A stretch of 64,000 nt of DNA from Verrucomicrobiales bacterium (lineage in GTDB: Bacteria; Verrucomicrobiota; Verrucomicrobiia; Limisphaerales; J093), in the NCBI GenBank assembly GCA_015075445.1, contig JABTUJ010000013.1:62001-126000 (forward strand), read 5' to 3'. This document shows positions 24,833 to 34,500 of the stretch, piece by piece. Within the stretch, counting starts at the first letter, position 1, and each line of letters begins with the position of its first letter. The position numbers and the translations under genes are program-made. The notes below the pieces were generated by a model, which was not told the origin of the DNA, did not search any database, and saw only the letters and a list, made by a program, of their open reading frames with translations.

Positions 24833-27217
24833 ATGATTCGTTTCGTCTTCACCGCCGCCGCCGCGGCGGTCTTGTTGGTGGCCGTGCCCTCGGTGCAGGC
24901 GCAGGCCAGCGCGGCTCAGATCGCGGCGGAGGAAGCCGTCCGGCGTCAGGACATGACGATCTCGCTCCGCAAAACCCTGCAGGATGCGCAGGCGGCGCGG
25001 ACCAAGGGCGATCTGGCGCTGGCCGCCCGGCTCTATGAAGAGGCGTGGATCCTCGTCCAGCGGATCGGGGATGCCAGCATCGAGAAGGAACGACAAGCCA
25101 CCGTGGCCGGGTTTTCCGACACCTACCTGATCCTCGCCCGCCGCTCCTACGCCAGCGCGGACTACGAGGAGGCCAGTCGCCAGGTCGCCCGGGTCCTGCG
25201 CATCAACCCGCGCAACCCCGATGCCCAGGCGCTCAAGGTGAAGGTGGACGCCGCGCTCAAGGAACTCGAGGGCATGCGCCCCAGCAAGGAGATCGTCGCC
25301 CTGCTGCCGGAGGCCGCGAAGCAGAAGACCGACGCCGGGACGCTCGTGCAGGATGGCAAGCTGCTCTATGAGATGGGCAAACTCGATCAGGCCGAGGCCA
25401 AGCTCCGCGAGGCCGCCAAGCTGGATCCCAACAACCGCGCGGCCGGCTATTACCTGACGCTCGTCCAGGAGTCGCGCTATGCCCAGGACGCCGTGAAGCG
25501 AGAGATCATGGCCCGGGACAAAATTGTCGAGGTCGAGGAAGCCTGGAACCCGCCGGTGGCCCGCGAGAAGCTGCCTTCCGCCAATCCCTTTGCGCGCACG
25601 AACACGGTGAACACGGGTCCGGGACGGCGGATGATCTACTCGAAACTCGAGAAGATCCGTCTGGACAAGGTGGAGTTCCCGAACCTGCCCCTCAGCGAGG
25701 TGGTGAACTACCTGGACGAGGAGACCCGTTTGCGGGATCCCGATCGCCGCGGCATCAACTTCATCATTGCCCCCAACATTGATGGCGGGGTGGCGCCTTC
25801 CACGACGGGATTCGGTCCCGGGGCGTTTCCGGGGGGACCCGGCGCGGTGGATCCGTTCACGGGCCAACCGACGTTCACGACGCAGCAGCAGGAGCAGTTT
25901 GAGTTGAGCGAGGTGCTGATCAAGATCGAGCCCGCGCTGCGCGATGTGCGCCTGGCGGATGTGTTGGATGCCATCGTCAAGGTGGCGGAGCGGCAGATCA
26001 AGTTCTCGGTTGAGGAGTACGCGATTGTGTTCAGCAAGAAGACGATCGAGGCCGAACAGCTTTTCACCCGGACCTTCCGCGTCAACCCGAATACCTTCGT
26101 GCAGGGCTTGGAAGGCGTGTATGCCATTGACTACTCCAGCGTCCTGGGCGGTGGCGGCATTGGCGGTGGTGGCGGGTTGGGCGGTGGCGGCGGGTTGGGC
26201 GGTGGTGGCGGTGGCTTCGGGGGCGGGGGCGGTGGATTCGGCGGCGGCGGCGGGTTCGGAGGACAGGGTGGGGGTGGCTTCGGCGGCGGCGGGGGTGGCT
26301 TTGGCGGCGGCGGCGGCGGGTTCGGGGGACAGGGCGGGGGTGGCTTCGGCGGTGGCGGTGGGCTGGGCAGTGGCGGTAGTCCTAGCGGCGTGGCCGGTTC
26401 GACGCTCATGTCCTATGTGAACGACTTGGTGCGCGCCTACTTCACCGCGGCCGGCGTGGATCTGGGCGGCGCGAATCTCCTCCAAGGCGGCGCGGGCGGT
26501 CTGGGTGGCGGCGGTGGCTTCGGGGGTGCAACCGTCGGAGGCGGCTTCCAGAACGCTGCCGGCAAAGCCGTGTTCTTCAACGACCGTACGGGCATTCTGC
26601 TGGTGCGGGCGACCTTGCAGGATCTCGACATCATCGAGCAGGCCATCCAGGCGCTGAACTTCACACCGGACCAGGTCACGATTGAGGTCAAGTTCGTGGA
26701 GATCGGTCAGGACGACGCGAAGGCACTGGGCTTCGACTGGTATCTGGGCAACGTGAACACGGCGAACGGGCGGATCGGTTTCTCGGGAGGCACAGCACCC
26801 TCGTATGCCGGAGCACCGTCGGGAGCCAATCCTTACGGCGTGTTCCCCGGGAACTTCGGGGTGCCGGCGGTGGCGGCCAATCCCACCACAGACCAACTGC
26901 TGACGGGCGGGTTGCGGGGCACGGAGATCGGCGGCACTGCCATCCCCAGTCTGGCGACCGTGACCGGCATCATGACCGACCCGCAGTTCCGGGTGGTGAT
27001 CCGCGCCCTCGAACAACGGGGCGGGGTGGATGTGCTTTCGGCGCCGAAGGTCACCACGGTGAGCGGGCGCCAGGCGCAAATCCAGATCATCGACCTGCAG
27101 ACCGTCATCACCTTCAACCAGGCCGGTGGCATTGGCGGGGGCACGACGACGGGCGTCGGTGGCGTGGGTGGTGTGACCGGCGGCGGCGGTGTCACGGGAG
27201 TCGGGGTGGTGCAATAG
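24833..27217 (+). CDS. Secretin, N-terminal polypeptide (TPR, N domains, first part of beta-barrel)
   Basis: The 794-residue product has a signal peptide (MIRFVFTAAAAAVLLVAVPS); a longer start at 24803 is possible. Residues about 30-250 are TPR-like helices (DYEEASRQVARVLRINPRN, KLDQAEAKLREAAKLDPNN). A secretin N-domain follows (VRLADVLDAIVKVAERQIKF), then a roughly 80-residue Gly/Phe-rich insert (about 440-518). Next come an N1-type domain (GILLVRATLQDLDIIEQAIQ) and the start of the secretin barrel (VEIGQDDAKALGFDWYLG, RALEQRGGVDVLSAPKVT). It stops after QTVITF and a Gly-rich tail, in the region of the gate loop, without the C-terminal secretin signature. That missing half is in the next gene, making this a split Amuc_1098/PilQ-like secretin. 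Confidence 0.88.
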   Translation: MIRFVFTAAAAAVLLVAVPSVQAQASAAQIAAEEAVRRQDMTISLRKTLQDAQAARTKGDLALAARLYEEAWILVQRIGDASIEKERQATVAGFSDTYLILARRSYASADYEEASRQVARVLRINPRNPDAQALKVKVDAALKELEGMRPSKEIVALLPEAAKQKTDAGTLVQDGKLLYEMGKLDQAEAKLREAAKLDPNNRAAGYYLTLVQESRYAQDAVKREIMARDKIVEVEEAWNPPVAREKLPSANPFARTNTVNTGPGRRMIYSKLEKIRLDKVEFPNLPLSEVVNYLDEETRLRDPDRRGINFIIAPNIDGGVAPSTTGFGPGAFPGGPGAVDPFTGQPTFTTQQQEQFELSEVLIKIEPALRDVRLADVLDAIVKVAERQIKFSVEEYAIVFSKKTIEAEQLFTRTFRVNPNTFVQGLEGVYAIDYSSVLGGGGIGGGGGLGGGGGLGGGGGGFGGGGGGFGGGGGFGGQGGGGFGGGGGGFGGGGGGFGGQGGGGFGGGGGLGSGGSPSGVAGSTLMSYVNDLVRAYFTAAGVDLGGANLLQGGAGGLGGGGGFGGATVGGGFQNAAGKAVFFNDRTGILLVRATLQDLDIIEQAIQALNFTPDQVTIEVKFVEIGQDDAKALGFDWYLGNVNTANGRIGFSGGTAPSYAGAPSGANPYGVFPGNFGVPAVAANPTTDQLLTGGLRGTEIGGTAIPSLATVTGIMTDPQFRVVIRALEQRGGVDVLSAPKVTTVSGRQAQIQIIDLQTVITFNQAGGIGGGTTTGVGGVGGVTGGGGVTGVGVVQ
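26147..26386 (+). repeat. Glycine-rich coding repeat inside the secretin gene
   Basis: The DNA repeats GGCGGTGGCGG-type units and encodes an array of GGGGGFGGGG-like blocks, with FGGQGGGGFGG repeated twice, about 80 residues in all. It lies between the N-terminal secretin domain and the barrel. The low complexity makes it prone to slippage and length change between strains. It is coding and in frame throughout. Confidence 0.8.
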
Positions 27218-27251
27218 CCAGGTTTTGGAATTCGTTTAGAACCCTTCGATC

Positions 27252-27848
27252 ATGAATACTCGAGTTCGCATACTGCTCGCGACCGGCGGCGCGATTCTGG
27301 CCTGGAGCGGGCCGACGGCGCTGGCGCAGGTCGTCAACCAGGCGGCGGCCACCCCGGTCATTCAGCCGACGACGGTGCCGGTTCCCGTGGGGCCGACCCT
27401 CGACGTGATCCCGCACGTGTCCTCGGACGGGTACACGATCGAGCTGAACCTGCTGCCGACGGTGACGGAGTTTCTGGGTTACGACGATCCGGGTCAGTTC
27501 CGGGCGGTGGTGGGGAGTCTGGCGGCGCCGGTGCCGTTGCCGCGCTTCCGGATTCGCCAGGTGGTGACTAGCTCGATTGTGTGGGATGGCCAGACGGTGG
27601 TGCTGGGCGGTCTGATTTCCGAGGCGGTTTCCAAGCGGAAAGACAAGGTGCCGGTGCTGGGCGACCTGCCGCTGCTGGGGCGGTTGTTCCGCAGCGAGGC
27701 GAAGTCCAGTTCGAAGAAGAACCTGGTCATCTTTGTCACACCGACGATTGTGGATCCTGCGGGCAATCGGGTCCACGACGACGACCACCTGCCTTACGAC
27801 CCCAACAAGCTGCCGGCCCAGTCGGCGAATTTCGTGCCGCCCCAGTGA
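27252..27848 (+). CDS. Secretin, C-terminal polypeptide with its own signal peptide
   Basis: The 198-residue product begins with a complete signal peptide (MNTRVRILLATGGAILAWSG then TALAQ). It continues as the second half of a secretin barrel: GPTLDVIPHVSSDGYTIELN, TSSIVWDGQTVVLGGLIS, then VPVLGDLPLLGRLF (the secretin family signature) and KKNLVIFVTPTIVDPAG. It lacks all N domains and cannot be a secretin alone. It starts 34 bases after the stop of the N-terminal polypeptide and in a different reading frame. The presence of its own export signal argues that this is a genuine two-gene secretin rather than a simple frameshift. It would have to assemble with the first polypeptide in the outer membrane. 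Confidence 0.88.
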   Translation: MNTRVRILLATGGAILAWSGPTALAQVVNQAAATPVIQPTTVPVPVGPTLDVIPHVSSDGYTIELNLLPTVTEFLGYDDPGQFRAVVGSLAAPVPLPRFRIRQVVTSSIVWDGQTVVLGGLISEAVSKRKDKVPVLGDLPLLGRLFRSEAKSSSKKNLVIFVTPTIVDPAGNRVHDDDHLPYDPNKLPAQSANFVPPQ

Positions 27849-27994
27849 GCCGTGGGCCCGCTCTGAACGTGTCCCGGCGAGGATTCATGGCAAGAGGTTT
27901 GCTATTGAATCACGGAAGAGCAACGGACGACGGTGAGCGACCCGCGCCGGGCGAGCAGGCCGGCGCACGATGATGAACCTGAGCGTTTCCTTAC

Positions 27995-29926
27995 ATGCGC
28001 GGAAGAATGCATAGCCAACCGTCCCCGGCGCTCATACAGCGCCTCACGCCAACCGCCCGGTGCCCGGGCGCCGGTGGAGCCCTGGCCCTGGCCCTCGGGG
28101 TGGCGGGCACCGTGGCGCTCGCCGCCGCCGAGCCTGCGGTCTCGCGGGAGGGAGGCGAGTATGCTCTGAGCCGGCTGCTCCCGGGGGACCAGACCGCGCC
28201 GCGTCTCAGCCTGACGCCCCAGGGGGGGTACGTCGTCTGGCAGGACAACGGCATCGACGGCGACGGTTTTGGCATTGGGGCTGTGCAGGTGAATGGTTCG
28301 CTCTCACCGATTCCCACCCGGCTGTTCCGCGTCAACGAACAGGTGGCCGGTGACCAGGAGAATCCGGTCGTGCAAATGCTGGACGGCGGTGGCGCCGTGG
28401 TCGTCTGGCAGGGCGGGAAGCTGGGCCAACAGGACATCTGGGCGAGGTTCCTCAGCCCGGCCGGCACCTTTGCGACCGGTGACGTGCGGGTGAATTCCCA
28501 CGTCGCGGGGCAGCAGATGGATCCGGCCGTGACGCGGTTGGCCGATGGATCGGTCGTGGTGGTGTGGAGCAGTCTCGAGCAGGACGGGCACATGCAGGGG
28601 GTGTTCGGCCAGCGGCTTTCCCCAGCCGGGGAGAAGCTGGGTTCGGAATTCCAGGTGAACCAGTTTGTGGCCTTCAACCAGAGGACGCCTGCCATCAGCG
28701 CCCTGGAGGATGGGCGATTTGTGGTGGCCTGGGTGAGCGAGCAGCAGCGCTTCGAGAACAGCGTGGACATCTATGCGCGGCTTTACGACGCCGCGGCGGC
28801 TCCGGTGGCGGGCGAGTTCCGGTTGAACGCCACCCCAAACGTCTGCGCCACTCCGGACCTGGCACCGGGTTGGGGCGGCGGTTTTGTGGCCGTCTGGAGC
28901 GAGCGCGCCCTCGCCAATCTCACGAACATGTGGGACGTGGTGGTGGGCAAGTTTGACGCGAACGGCCAGTCCGCCCCGGCTCAGCCCCGGCTGAACGTCT
29001 ACGAACCGCACAACCAGTTCGCGCCGCGCGTCGCGGCGTTGGGCGGCTCCCGGCTCGTGGTGTGGACCAGTCTGTGGCAGGACGGCTCGCGGGAAGGTGT
29101 CTATGGGCGGTTGCTGTCGGAGAACGGCGCGGCCGGTGATGAGTTCCTGATTCCCACGGCGACCGCCAGCCAGCAAATCCAGCCCGCCGTGGCTTCCGAC
29201 GGTGCGGGACGCTTTCTGGTGGCCTGGGCGGGTTTCCTGGGTGGCAGCGCGAGCTTCGAGATCCTGGGACAACGGTATTCGGGTGAGCAGGCCATCCATC
29301 CGCCGCCGGCGCCTGTGCTCTCGGCGCTGGATTCCTACTCCCTGATGGTGAGCTGGGCGCCGTTGGCCGGGTACACGGATGTTGCGGGGTACCGGGTCTA
29401 TGTGGACGGATCGGCCACGCCGGTGGTGACGACCGGGAGCTTCCACGTCCTGTCCGATCTGGACCCGGCGAGCACCCACTCGGTGCGCCTGGCCTACGAG
29501 TTGGCAGACGGCCGGGTATCGCCCCTCTCGGAGCCCGTGACGGCGCGGACGTGGGGACGGGACCGGAACCACGACGGCCTGCCGGACGACTGGCAGACGA
29601 CGTATTGGGGGCCGGACGCGAAGGCTTGGCCGCCCGCACAGACGGACTCGGACGGGGACGGTGCTTCGAACCTGGCCGAGTTTCTCGCGGGCACAGATCC
29701 CACGGACCCTGCCAGCGCTTTGCGGATCAGCATCCAGCCCACGGCGGCGGGTCTCCTGCTCCAATGGAATGCGGTGGCCGGCTCCATCTATCAGCTCCAG
29801 ATTTCCGGTGATTTGGCGAATTGGAGCGATGCGGCGGGTCCGGCGTTCGCGCCGGGCAATTTGGCCTCCTCCGTGATCGCCGGGAACGGCTCCACGGCGT
29901 ATTATCGTGTCATCCGTGTTCGGTAA
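27995..29926 (+). CDS. Large secreted protein with fibronectin-III-like and Ca-binding repeats
   Basis: The product is 643 residues (an ATG at 28007 is also possible). A hydrophobic export segment lies at about 28-50 (GALALALGVAGTVALAAA). About 60-425 is a beta-propeller-like series of blades, each with a VVWQ/VVWSS/VAWVSEQ/AVWSER/VVWTS/VAWAG strand. About 440-530 resembles a fibronectin-III domain (PPAPVLSALDSYSLMVSW). Then come two calcium loops (DRNHDGLPDDW and DSDGDGASNLAEFLAGTDP) and a C-terminal beta domain (YQLQISGDLANWSDAAGP). No catalytic motif is visible. It is the first of four co-directional, tightly spaced genes for secreted proteins, and the next gene starts 4 bases after its stop. 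Confidence 0.8.
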   Translation: MRGRMHSQPSPALIQRLTPTARCPGAGGALALALGVAGTVALAAAEPAVSREGGEYALSRLLPGDQTAPRLSLTPQGGYVVWQDNGIDGDGFGIGAVQVNGSLSPIPTRLFRVNEQVAGDQENPVVQMLDGGGAVVVWQGGKLGQQDIWARFLSPAGTFATGDVRVNSHVAGQQMDPAVTRLADGSVVVVWSSLEQDGHMQGVFGQRLSPAGEKLGSEFQVNQFVAFNQRTPAISALEDGRFVVAWVSEQQRFENSVDIYARLYDAAAAPVAGEFRLNATPNVCATPDLAPGWGGGFVAVWSERALANLTNMWDVVVGKFDANGQSAPAQPRLNVYEPHNQFAPRVAALGGSRLVVWTSLWQDGSREGVYGRLLSENGAAGDEFLIPTATASQQIQPAVASDGAGRFLVAWAGFLGGSASFEILGQRYSGEQAIHPPPAPVLSALDSYSLMVSWAPLAGYTDVAGYRVYVDGSATPVVTTGSFHVLSDLDPASTHSVRLAYELADGRVSPLSEPVTARTWGRDRNHDGLPDDWQTTYWGPDAKAWPPAQTDSDGDGASNLAEFLAGTDPTDPASALRISIQPTAAGLLLQWNAVAGSIYQLQISGDLANWSDAAGPAFAPGNLASSVIAGNGSTAYYRVIRVR

Positions 29927-29930
29927 TTTT

Positions 29931-31472
29931 ATGCGCTCTCTACTTGCTCGAGTTCTGCTGCTGATCGCGCTGGCAGTCGCCTTGCCCACGGGGCGCACTT
30001 TCTCGCTCATGGGCGCGTTCGACACTTGGCAGACTGTCGAACTGGGGTACCAGTTGGGGAGCGACTTGGGCGGCCCTATGAACCTGGGAGAGGAGTACCG
30101 GTTGAACCTGCCGATGCTCACCTATGGCTTTGACGAGTCATTCCTGAACTACTTCGGGACCAAAGGCGTGGAGGAGATCGAGAAGGCTCTGCAGACGTTC
30201 AACGACCTGCCTGAGTTCTCGAAGATGAGCGCGGGATTGTCCGAGTACCCGCTGGATACGCGCCGCATCAACCATCGCGCATCCGCGCTGTACCTGTACG
30301 ACCTGCGCTCTTACGTGACGGCCGTGATGCTGGAGTTTTTGGGTTTGGCGCCGCCGGAACGGTACGTGTGGACACTGCGCTCCCGCGTGGTGATTGGGGA
30401 CATCCCCTTCTACTCGGTGATCAAGCGCAATTTCGACCCGGTGACTTGGGAGCCGAGTTCGTATGTCAACGGCACGCTCTACACTTATCTGATCCTCCAG
30501 ACCTACACCGACCCGGTGTATGAGGCGGTCGAGTTCGAGGTGGATCCCAGCCAGCCCAGCGTCAGCTCGGTGGCAGGTTTCAACATCAATGCAGGCACCG
30601 TGGCCGCTTCCGGCTATTTCGCCAGCATTAGCCCGGGGCTCTTCTACACCGGCCTGACCCGGGACGACGTCGCGGGTCTGCGCTACATGTATCGGCCGGA
30701 CAACTACAACATCGAGTCGATCGCTACCAACGCCGTGCTGGCGCCAGTGGCGGCGTCGAGCGGCAACTACATCATCGGGCCCGGTGGTTCGGGCGGCGGG
30801 AGTGGTGGGGGGTGGGGCGATCCGGGCGGCGGCACGAATGTGATCGGTGCGACGAACCTGGCGGTGAATGTGGCCCTGCGGCCCGGGGTGGACAAGATCA
30901 CGTTTGTGCGAGCCAACTATGACTCGTTGCTTGGCAACTGGACGGTGATCACCAACCGGTTTGTGGATCGGTACATCACGAACTTCGCGCTGCGCAGCCA
31001 GCAACTCGAGAGGACGCTTGCGCAGCCTGACATTCTCTTCACAGCCGCCGACCTTGGCCCCACGCCGGACGGCGATCAGTTCCTTTTTCTGCGGACGATC
31101 CCCTGGGTCAATTTGGATCCCCTAAACGGCACGACCACGCTCGGCGGGCCGGGGTTGGTGGATGTGCCTCTGGTTATGACCTTTTCCAAAGTCGGTCAGT
31201 ACCTGCTGAATATCGGTGATGGCGGGGAGGTGGACGGGTTGCCGAATATCTGGTGGGGCACGTACGACGGGACGCCCACCGAGCCGATCGTCTATCCGCA
31301 GGGGGCGAGCATCCAGACGCTCGAGCGGTTGATCCTCGAGGGAGCGATCCGCGATTCGACCCAAAACCCCTGGCTGGTGCCGCCCATCCTCACCACCACC
31401 ACGACGGGCACCACGACCGGGACTGGCACGGGGGGGGCGGGTGCTTCTTTCGATGGCAGCACGAGCCCTTGA
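29931..31472 (+). CDS. Secreted protein of unknown function, matrixin-like layout without zinc motif
   Basis: The 513-residue product has a signal peptide (MRSLLARVLLLIALAVALP). The segment LTYGFDESFLNYFGTKGVEEIEKALQTFNDLPE and the later LTRDDVAGLRYMYRPDNYN resemble, in shape and order, the opening and post-active-site parts of matrixin-type proteases. However, no HExxHxxGxxH motif is present, so proteolytic activity is not supported. A Gly/Ser-rich linker follows (about 290-312), then a beta domain, then a Thr-rich tail. I do not recognise a named family. Position between other secreted-protein genes suggests an exported role. Confidence 0.6.
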   Translation: MRSLLARVLLLIALAVALPTGRTFSLMGAFDTWQTVELGYQLGSDLGGPMNLGEEYRLNLPMLTYGFDESFLNYFGTKGVEEIEKALQTFNDLPEFSKMSAGLSEYPLDTRRINHRASALYLYDLRSYVTAVMLEFLGLAPPERYVWTLRSRVVIGDIPFYSVIKRNFDPVTWEPSSYVNGTLYTYLILQTYTDPVYEAVEFEVDPSQPSVSSVAGFNINAGTVAASGYFASISPGLFYTGLTRDDVAGLRYMYRPDNYNIESIATNAVLAPVAASSGNYIIGPGGSGGGSGGGWGDPGGGTNVIGATNLAVNVALRPGVDKITFVRANYDSLLGNWTVITNRFVDRYITNFALRSQQLERTLAQPDILFTAADLGPTPDGDQFLFLRTIPWVNLDPLNGTTTLGGPGLVDVPLVMTFSKVGQYLLNIGDGGEVDGLPNIWWGTYDGTPTEPIVYPQGASIQTLERLILEGAIRDSTQNPWLVPPILTTTTTGTTTGTGTGGAGASFDGSTSP

Positions 31473-31504
31473 CCCCCCGCGCAGGCCGACATGAAGACCA
31501 CGCT

Positions 31505-34500
31505 ATGAAGTCGTTTTTGAAGTTCCTGATTGTCCTGGGGTGTGTCAGTGCCGGGGGTTGGGCGGCCTCGACCCCGGATGCCATCTACGAGAACCGAGGC
31601 TCTTCTGCGTACGCGCGGCCCCTGCCCTCGTTCCCGGTCAGTGGCACTTGGGCAGCGCGACCGGGCGCGATTTGGGTCACGGAAGTTCCGCCGATCTTCG
31701 TCAACCCGGGCAACACCCAGACCACCAACCCGCCGCAGATCAATGCTACGGCCTTCCTGAACCTGGGTACGTTCACGGTGGTGTCGCCGTTGTCCTACGA
31801 CTTCCAGAACACGCGTTTCTTCACGAATCGCGGCACGATGCTGGCTTCGCCGGGTTTCCGCTTCGATTACACTGACGACCTGGGGTTTCGCCGCCCGGCC
31901 TACAACTTCATCAACGAAGGCCCGGGTCTGATTAGCGGATTGGACGCGAACTTCAACCAGTACCAGGGGTATAGCAACCTGTTCTTCCAGACGATGATGC
32001 ATGTGCGGGCGACGAACCTCGTCAATGCCGGCTACATGAGTGTGGGGAACAACGGCACCCTGCGGCTCGAGGGGCAGAACGTCAACCTCACCCGCGGCGG
32101 ACTCGAAGTGGAGTCGATTCGGGGATCGCTCCTCGCGAACGTTTACGTCGAGTTGACCGACAGCGAACCTACTCCGGACGCCTTCTATCCCGACAACGCG
32201 ATTTACGATCAGTACTGGGGCGCGGGCATCCAGGAGATACCCATACCCGGCCCCATCAATACGATGAACATCTTCCGGTTTGCGGGGAGCGACCTCATTG
32301 CCGTGGCTCCCACCCACCGGGTATTGACGGATTCACCGGGCGGGTGGATCGAGGGCTTTGCCTCCTTCAGTACCGCCGTCTCGGGCAGCTACTTCACGGC
32401 CTTCGGGAACACCGGCGTGGTGGGCGCGACAAGTCTGGTCCTGACCAACGCGGATGGATCGATCTCGAACCTGTTTTTCGTGCCCACGAACATCTTCCGC
32501 CAAGCCATCGCCGTGGGCGTGCGCGACACCAACTTTACGGTGCGGGCGCGCTTCGGACCGCCCTCTCCGATCAGTGGCTTGGGCTTCGGCATCACGGCCG
32601 TCGAAATCGCCTCTGGGACCACCAATGTCGCGCTGGGGGATCCGGAGCGGAGCACGCTGTATTTCGTCGACTACCTCGGATACGACACCAACACGCTGAT
32701 CGTGACGAACATCGGCGTGTGGATCCCGACGGGCCGGCCGTACGCTTACGAGATCTACCGGGACGACCCGGGCTTCACGAGCCTGGGAGCCAACGGCAAC
32801 ACGCCGCTGTTTCCCGGGTTCCTTCACAACAACACGTTCTCGAATGTGCTGGCCACCAACTTCTACGCCGGTTACCGGGCGTCCATCGACAGCCTGCAGT
32901 CCCGACCCGCGGTGGTCCCGGGGGCGACCGTGACCAACACGCCGGGCCGCATTGAGATTGTGGGCGACACCGTGGATCTCACCCGGTCGCGCATCCGCGG
33001 CATGACCACCGTCGAGATCAAGGCGGGCCATTTGAAGAGCAGTTCCGGGGCGGTGATCGATGTCGAGAATCTGATCTACGACCTCTCGTCAACCAACGGG
33101 TTGCTCACGGTGCAGTCCATGGCCAAGACCGCGACGCACCAAGTGCGGGGCGACATCCGGGCCTGGACAGGAATCTGGTCCAACCAGTTTGCCCTGGTGT
33201 TCTCGAATTGGTTCATCGACGCGAACACGAACTACTTCAATCCGGTCACCAACCCCGTCGATATCAATCTCTACTGCCTGATCCTCAGCGCGGACCTCCT
33301 CACCCGCACCCAGCAGGTTCGTACCCACACACTGGCGCTGACGAGTACGAACGTGGTGATCGACGATCCGTTCGTGCTCAACAACAAGGCGGCGATCCGG
33401 GCAGACGGCCTGACCGTGAACGGGGTCGTCACTCTGGTGAACCCGTTGCGGGACTGGACCCAGGCGCTCACACCGGGCCTGCGGTACTTCACCAACACGG
33501 GCACCATCAACGTCCCGAACGTGGCGTACCTCGGGGCCGACTACCCGGCCGGTTCGCGGCTCGAACGATTCATCAACCGCGGCACCCTCACCGCGGCCGC
33601 GCACGAGATCGTCGTCGGACAGTACGAAGACTCGGGGACCGTGGAGACCGGGAACGATCTGCGTCTGGTTGCCGACACGGCAATCCTGGACGGCGCCGTG
33701 CACAACGTGTCGGGAAGCGCGCATTACGCCGGCCGCGATTACAAGCTCTCGAATATGCGGCTGGTGGCGGGACAGAGCCTGTTCATCAACGCCACGAACA
33801 GCTTCACCGACAGTGGGGAACAAGCGGCCAATTACCTGGACGTCCAGGACGGCTTCCATCTGATCCGGAAACCTGCCTTTGGCGACCTGCTCGGAACCAC
33901 CCTGATCACGACGGCTCCACGCTTTGCGAGCGTGGCGCATACTTGGGCCGCCGAGGACCGGGGTGCCGCGACGGGTGGTTTCCAGGACAACCTGGCCATC
34001 GGACATCTGACCCTCGCCAGCCAGCAGGAGGGCGAGCTGCGTTTGGGGCCGCCGACCGACGGCATGGGCTTCCCGCTGCCCGGCAGCTACGGCTTGTACG
34101 TGGACTACCTCGAGTTTTCGACCAACCGGCCCAGCGGGGCGCCGAGCGTGGCGGATGATCCGGAAGGACGGGTGGTGATCGAGCCCGGTCTGACGGTGTA
34201 CTTCGGCTTCTCGAACCTCAATCCGGAAGACTTGGACGGGCGGTTCGAGGGGCGGTTGCGCTGGGTGAGGGATTACGCCGGACCGGCCAGCGGGGTCGAC
34301 GTGGCCTTGCGGGACGGGCGAATCCTCCGGGTGAACCTCGGCCTGGTGCAGAGCCAGGAGATTGACTCCGACGGCGATGGGTTGGTCAACGGCTTCGATG
34401 TCTTCCCGTTCGACGACTTGCTGATCACCGATTTCCGGATTGTGAGTGTGAACCCGTACATCACGGAACTGTCGTGGCGGGCGGCCGCGAACACGGCCTA

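Noticed and set aside
26147..26386. GGCGG-rich repeats considered as a CRISPR or minisatellite outside genes
   Set aside because: The stretch is in frame and encodes a Gly-rich linker between two recognisable secretin parts.
27215..27260. Secretin split explained as a simple frameshift or sequencing error
   Set aside because: The second gene has a complete signal peptide with a cleavage site before the barrel sequence, which a frameshift would not create. It is kept as something to verify in the finding.
29931..31472. Calling this gene a matrixin metalloprotease
   Set aside because: The HExxHxxGxxH zinc motif is absent, so activity cannot be supported.
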